From: Legionellaceae bacterium UBA2794
GTDB lineage: Bacteria > Pseudomonadota > Gammaproteobacteria > Legionellales > Legionellaceae
Assembly (NCBI GenBank): GCA_002352055.1
Contig: DEHS01000069.1
Location: forward strand, 28,455 to 36,805
DNA length: 8,351 nucleotides
Reading direction: 5' to 3'
Shown here one piece after another: positions 5,188 through 8,351 of this stretch. The notes below the pieces were generated by a model. The model did no database searches, had not been told where the DNA came from, and saw nothing but the letters and a program-made list of their open reading frames with translations. A program made the translations under genes and the position numbers. Position 1 is the stretch's first letter; the number at the start of each line of letters is the position of its first letter.

Positions 5188-5847
5188 ATGAAACATTTAT
5201 CACTCACCCCTGAACTATATGAGTACATGCTGGACAAATCCTTACGCGAGCACCCTTCTTTAAAAAGCTTACGTGAAGAAACCTCCAGTATGGAACTTGC
5301 CAATATGCAAGTAGCACCTGAACAAGCTCAATTCATGCAATTTCTTTTACGTTTAATTCGGGCGAAAAATGTTTTGGAATTAGGTACTTTCACGGGCTAC
5401 AGTGCTTTGGCAATGGCTTTGGCTCTGCCCGAAGACGGGAAATTGATTACCTGTGATATTAGCCAGGAATGGACTAAAAGAGCACATCCCTATTGGCAGG
5501 AAGCAAAGCAGGATCAGAAAATTACCTTGCGCTTAGGCCCAGCTTTAGATACGTTGTATTCTTTAATCAATGAGGGATGGGGTCAAAAGTTTGATTTTAT
5601 TTTCATTGATGCGGATAAAACAAATTATTTGAAATACTACGAGCTGGCTCTAAAACTGGTTCAGCCCCAAGGTTTAATCGCCATTGATAATGTATTCTGG
5701 GATGGGAATGTTATAAACGAAAATGATGTAACCGGTCAGACTCGGGAGATAAAAAAACTAAATGAGCTTATTAAAAACGATGAGCGAGTGCATGTAAGTT
5801 TATTACCAATAGCCGATGGACTTTTTTTAGTGCAACCCAGATCTTAA
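5188..5847 (+). CDS. SAM-dependent class I O-methyltransferase (caffeoyl-CoA/catechol type)
   Basis: The 219-residue protein belongs to the Methyltransf_3 family, which moves a methyl group from S-adenosylmethionine to a hydroxyl, usually on a catechol-like ring and with a divalent metal. Visible motifs are the SAM-binding VLELGTFTGYSALAMA (62-77), the acidic CD at 89-90 expected to contact the ribose, FIFIDADKTNY (137-147) with metal-ligand candidate D141, and AIDNVFWDG (165-173) with D167 and N168 as further ligands. Length is typical. GGGAGA (5173-5178) precedes the ATG. It follows the leucine dehydrogenase gene by 17 bp and precedes lly by 86 bp. The natural substrate is not visible in the sequence. 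Being next to homogentisate-producing genes makes an aromatic phenol possible, but that is inference. Confidence 0.88.
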   Translation: MKHLSLTPELYEYMLDKSLREHPSLKSLREETSSMELANMQVAPEQAQFMQFLLRLIRAKNVLELGTFTGYSALAMALALPEDGKLITCDISQEWTKRAHPYWQEAKQDQKITLRLGPALDTLYSLINEGWGQKFDFIFIDADKTNYLKYYELALKLVQPQGLIAIDNVFWDGNVINENDVTGQTREIKKLNELIKNDERVHVSLLPIADGLFLVQPRS

Positions 5848-5858
5848 CAAATGCGTCA

Positions 5859-5873
5859 GGTAATTATATTACC
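5859..5873. promoter_or_regulatory. Compact dyad in the O-methyltransferase-lly gap
   Basis: GGTAAT (5859-5864) and ATTACC (5868-5873) are perfect inverted repeats around TAT, nested within a wider CAGGT (5857-5861) / ACCTG (5880-5884) pair. The dyad is about 60 bp before the lly start and overlaps a weak promoter candidate, TTACCA (5869-5874) with GATTAT (5893-5898) at 18-bp spacing. It could be an operator for the tyrosine-catabolism genes or a small RNA hairpin. There is no T-tract to support a terminator. Confidence 0.3.
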
Positions 5874-5920
5874 AGACTAACCTGATTGTATGGATTATTA
5901 GCATATATAGAAGTGAATAC

Positions 5921-5927
5921 AAGGAGG
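5921..5927 (+). promoter_or_regulatory. Strong ribosome-binding site fixing the lly start
   Basis: AAGGAGG is six bases before ATG 5934 and is the best Shine-Dalgarno match in the window. It rules against the in-frame TTG at 5886, which would add 16 residues absent from the family. Confidence 0.85.
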
Positions 5928-5933
5928 AAAGTA

Positions 5934-6983
5934 ATGCAAACAAATAACAACCCCTGCGGATTAGATGGCTTTGCCTTTTTAGAATTTTCAGGACCTGATG
6001 CCCAGCGATTGCATCGACAATTTTCTGAAATGGGATTTCAGATGGCTGCGCAACATGACGCTCAGGATATTACTCTGTATCAACAAGGCAATATACAATT
6101 TATTGTAAATGCTACAAAAAACTCCCAGGCAGAAAAACATGCAGAAACCCATGGTCCAGGAGCCTGTGCTATGGGCTTTAAAGTTAAGGATGCTCAAGCT
6201 GCATTTAACTATGCCATTACCCATGGTGCTGTTGCCTTCGAAGATTGCTCCCATGCTCATCACGGCTTACCTGCAATCGAAGGGATTGGTGGAAGCATTA
6301 TTTATTTCGTCGATGATCAGCATCAACCTTTTAAAAACAACTGGAAAAGCAAGCCTGCCCTAAATGTTGCGGGTAATGGACTCGTTGAGATTGATCACCT
6401 GACCCATAATGTGTTTCGTGGCAATATGGATAAATGGGCGGAGTTTTACGCATCAATCTTTAATTTTCAGGAAATACGTTTTTTCAATATAGTAGGCAAA
6501 ATGACCGGATTAATCAGCCGCGCATTAGGTAGTCCGTGTGGCAAGATAAAAATCCCGCTTAATGAATCCAAAGATGATTTGTCCCAAATCGAAGAATTTT
6601 TACATGAATATAAAGGTGAAGGCATTCAGCACATAGCGTTAACCAGTGAAAATATTTATAAAACAGTGAATACCCTGCGCACTCAGGGCGTTAAATTTCT
6701 TGACGTACCTGATACCTACTACGAAATGCTGGATGAAAGACTTCCCTGGCATCAGGAACCAGTGCCGCAATTAAATGCTGAGAAAATTTTAATGGATGGT
6801 GAAACTGATCCAAAACATGGATTGTTGTTACAGATTTTTACTGAAAATATCTTTGGCCCCGTGTTTTTTGAAATCATCCAGCGTAAAGGAAATCAGGGAT
6901 TTGGTGAAGGTAATTTTCAGGCATTATTTGAGGCCATTGAACGGGATCAAATCAAACGTGGTACTTTAAAAGAATTCAGCTGA
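5934..6983 (+). CDS. lly: 4-hydroxyphenylpyruvate dioxygenase (legiolysin)
   Basis: This Fe(II) enzyme converts 4-hydroxyphenylpyruvate and O2 to homogentisate and CO2, the second step of tyrosine breakdown. The 349-residue product has two vicinal-oxygen-chelate halves. The N-terminal half runs from about residue 11 to 130. The C-terminal half carries the iron ligands H155 (EIDHLTHNV), H233 (GIQHIALTS) and E313 (PVFFEIIQRKG). The closing helix has QGFGEGNFQALFEAIE. Length and sequence match Legionella Lly as remembered. In L. pneumophila this gene was first described as conferring haemolysis, brown pigment and fluorescence, because exported homogentisate oxidises to a melanin-like polymer. 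It heads a tight cluster with the hydrolase gene (10 bp) and maiA, so its product enters the same pathway. A leader of 86 bp with a dyad separates it from the O-methyltransferase gene, so it may have its own promoter. Confidence 0.95.
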   Translation: MQTNNNPCGLDGFAFLEFSGPDAQRLHRQFSEMGFQMAAQHDAQDITLYQQGNIQFIVNATKNSQAEKHAETHGPGACAMGFKVKDAQAAFNYAITHGAVAFEDCSHAHHGLPAIEGIGGSIIYFVDDQHQPFKNNWKSKPALNVAGNGLVEIDHLTHNVFRGNMDKWAEFYASIFNFQEIRFFNIVGKMTGLISRALGSPCGKIKIPLNESKDDLSQIEEFLHEYKGEGIQHIALTSENIYKTVNTLRTQGVKFLDVPDTYYEMLDERLPWHQEPVPQLNAEKILMDGETDPKHGLLLQIFTENIFGPVFFEIIQRKGNQGFGEGNFQALFEAIERDQIKRGTLKEFS

Positions 6984-6993
6984 GAGGTATTTT

Positions 6994-7980
6994 ATGAAAC
7001 TCGCGAGTTTAAAATCCAAACATTCTCGAGATGGGGAATTATGTGTGGTCAATCAGCAATTGACCACTGCAATTCGGGTTAACGACATTGCTCCTACTTT
7101 GCAATATGCACTTGACCATTGGAGTGAGGTGGAACCGGCATTACAAAAAATTTACCTGGAATTAAACGAAGAAGGATGCGATAACACGTTTCCCTTTAAC
7201 CCGGAAGAATGCACCTCGCCACTTCCTCGCGCTTATCAATGGGCCGATGGAAGTGCTTATGTCAATCATGTGGAATTGGTACGTAAAGCTCGAGGGGCTG
7301 AGATGCCATCCAATTTTTGGACAAACCCACTGATGTACCAGGGCGGCTCAGACGCTTTTATTGGTCCCAGAGATCCTATTCTCGTAGCTGATGAAACCTA
7401 TGGTATCGATTTTGAATCAGAAGTTGCGATTATTACTGATGATGTTCCTATGGGTATAAATACCAATAAAGCCCAGAAGCATATTAAATTACTCATGTTA
7501 GTTAATGATGTATCCTTACGTAATTTAATCCCTGATGAACTGGCTAAGGGATTTGGTTTTTTACAATCAAAACCTGCCAGCAGTTTTTCACCAGTTGCAA
7601 TTACTCCAGATGAACTGGGAAACAGCTGGGATGGTAAAAGGGTCCATCTGCCATTAATCAGCTATTTGAATGAGCAATTATTTGGTCGTCCGAATGCGGG
7701 TATTGATATGACCTTTTCTTTTGCCGAACTGGTAGCTCATGCGGCTAAAACGCGTTTTCTGACCGCTGGAACAATTATTGGCTCAGGAACCGTATCCAAT
7801 GTGGATCGCACCAAAGGCTCATCCTGTATTGCTGAAAAAAGAATGCTTGAGTTAATTGAAGAAGGGAAAGCCAACACTTCGTTTATGAAATTTGGCGACC
7901 GTATTCGAATTGAAATGTTAGACGCCCAGGGGAATAATCTGTTTGGGTCAATTGATCAAATCGTACAACAATTTAAGTAG
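6994..7980 (+). CDS. Fumarylacetoacetate hydrolase family protein, probable fumarylacetoacetase
   Basis: The likely reaction is hydrolysis of fumarylacetoacetate to fumarate and acetoacetate, the last step of tyrosine degradation. The 328-residue protein has the two-domain layout of bacterial FAH-family enzymes. A small N-terminal domain (about 1-75, MKLASLKSK) precedes the catalytic domain. This shows YQGGSDAFIGPRDPI (115-129), the metal ligands E141 and E143 in IDFESEVAII, D172 in NDVSLRN, K185 in the LAKGFGF segment, and SKPASSFSPVAITPDELG (192-209), followed by TAGTIIGSGTVSN. It is shorter than the animal enzyme of about 420 residues but normal for this bacterial branch. The ribosome-binding site GAGAGG (6982-6987) overlaps the lly stop codon, suggesting translational coupling. 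FAH-family proteins also act on other acylpyruvates; the HPPD/maiA context makes fumarylacetoacetate by far the best guess. Confidence 0.9.
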   Translation: MKLASLKSKHSRDGELCVVNQQLTTAIRVNDIAPTLQYALDHWSEVEPALQKIYLELNEEGCDNTFPFNPEECTSPLPRAYQWADGSAYVNHVELVRKARGAEMPSNFWTNPLMYQGGSDAFIGPRDPILVADETYGIDFESEVAIITDDVPMGINTNKAQKHIKLLMLVNDVSLRNLIPDELAKGFGFLQSKPASSFSPVAITPDELGNSWDGKRVHLPLISYLNEQLFGRPNAGIDMTFSFAELVAHAAKTRFLTAGTIIGSGTVSNVDRTKGSSCIAEKRMLELIEEGKANTSFMKFGDRIRIEMLDAQGNNLFGSIDQIVQQFK

Positions 7981-7982
7981 AA

Positions 7983-8351
7983 ATGATGAAACTTTATGAC
8001 TATTTTCGCTCCACCGCCTGTTACCGGGTGCGCATCGCGCTTAATGTAAAAAAAATACCCTATGAAAAAATTGAGGTTCATTTAATTAACAATGGCGGGG
8101 CGCAAAATAGTCAAGAGTATCGACTAATTAATCCGCAAAAAATGGTGCCTAGTCTTGAAGTGGATGGGCATATTTTGCATCAATCATTGGCTATCATTGA
8201 TTATCTTGATGAGAGGTTTCCTGAGGTTTCTTTATTACCTGTTGATCCGTTTCTACGCGCTAACTTGAAAAGTTTGGCGTTAATTGTTGCCTGCGACATG
8301 CACCCCTTAAATAATCTAAGAGTCTTAAATCGTCTTAAACAACAATTTAAA
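7983..8351 (+). CDS. maiA: Maleylacetoacetate isomerase, zeta-class glutathione S-transferase (3' end outside window)
   Basis: The frame is open to the last base, giving 123 residues of a family usually near 210-215. The thioredoxin-like N-terminal domain starts MMKLYDYFRSTACYRVRIAL, matching the zeta-class glutathione-binding signature S-S/T-x-x-x-RVRIAL. MVPSLEVDG and HQSLAIIDYLDE supply the cis-proline loop (MVPSL) and the SxAI glutathione contact. CDMHPLNNLRVL (about 104-115) is the characteristic start of the zeta-class helical domain. Known role: glutathione-dependent isomerisation of maleylacetoacetate to fumarylacetoacetate, the substrate of the upstream hydrolase. The ATG at 7983 (or 7986) is only two bases after the preceding stop codon, and the ribosome-binding site is weak (AAGTAG), so translation is probably coupled to the hydrolase gene. 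Confidence 0.92.
   Translation, partial: MMKLYDYFRSTACYRVRIALNVKKIPYEKIEVHLINNGGAQNSQEYRLINPQKMVPSLEVDGHILHQSLAIIDYLDERFPEVSLLPVDPFLRANLKSLALIVACDMHPLNNLRVLNRLKQQFK

Noticed and set aside
5109..5303. Reverse-strand frame across the dehydrogenase/O-methyltransferase junction
   Set aside because: Antisense to two well-supported genes, with no motifs.
5886..5933. TTG start extending HPPD by 16 residues
   Set aside because: AAGGAGG before ATG 5934 and the family length both fix the start at 5934.
5988..6363. Two alternative frames inside lly, one on each strand
   Set aside because: Both are shadows of a gene with a complete set of active-site residues.

Overview
The window looks like a chromosomal segment of a Legionella-type gammaproteobacterium. 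The base composition is AT-rich, the 4-hydroxyphenylpyruvate dioxygenase closely resembles Legionella legiolysin (Lly), and the first gene is a large helicase/alpha-helical-repeat protein of a kind typical of that family. Genus is inferred from remembered protein families, not from a search. All supported genes lie on the + strand.

Layout. (1) Positions 1-2505 hold the 3' part of a large gene. It opens with the last motifs of a UvrD/Rep-type superfamily 1 helicase, passes through a low-complexity, basic linker, and ends in a long AT-rich alpha-helical region with degenerate repeats. (2) 2631-3065 encodes a BON-LysM protein matching E. coli Kbp/YgaU, a cytoplasmic potassium-binding protein. 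(3) About 1 kb without a conventional gene (3066-4096) carries two diverged copies of a ~190-207 bp repeat. Each copy contains a pair of inverted GC-rich palindromes (REPIN/MITE-like). Between the copies lies a ~25 bp imperfect tandem array, and after them a possible 24-residue membrane peptide. The region ends with a promoter and a perfect dyad in front of the next gene. (4) 4097-5847 encodes a leucine dehydrogenase-type amino acid dehydrogenase and a class I O-methyltransferase, 17 bp apart. (5) 5934-8351 is a tight tyrosine-catabolism cluster: lly (HPPD), a fumarylacetoacetate hydrolase-family gene and maleylacetoacetate isomerase (maiA, cut by the window end), with gaps of 10 and 2 bp.

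Together, Lly turns 4-hydroxyphenylpyruvate into homogentisate, while MaiA and the hydrolase perform the last two steps to fumarate and acetoacetate. The ring-opening enzyme between them, homogentisate 1,2-dioxygenase, is not in the window. It must lie elsewhere for the pathway to be complete. If its activity is low, homogentisate would accumulate and form the brown pigment known from Legionella. The upstream dehydrogenase fits a general amino-acid-catabolism neighbourhood.

No clearly new multi-gene system is visible. The parts most worth a second look are the fused helicase/helical-repeat protein, the duplicated palindromic element with the interposed tandem array, and the dyad between the leucine dehydrogenase promoter and its ribosome-binding site.
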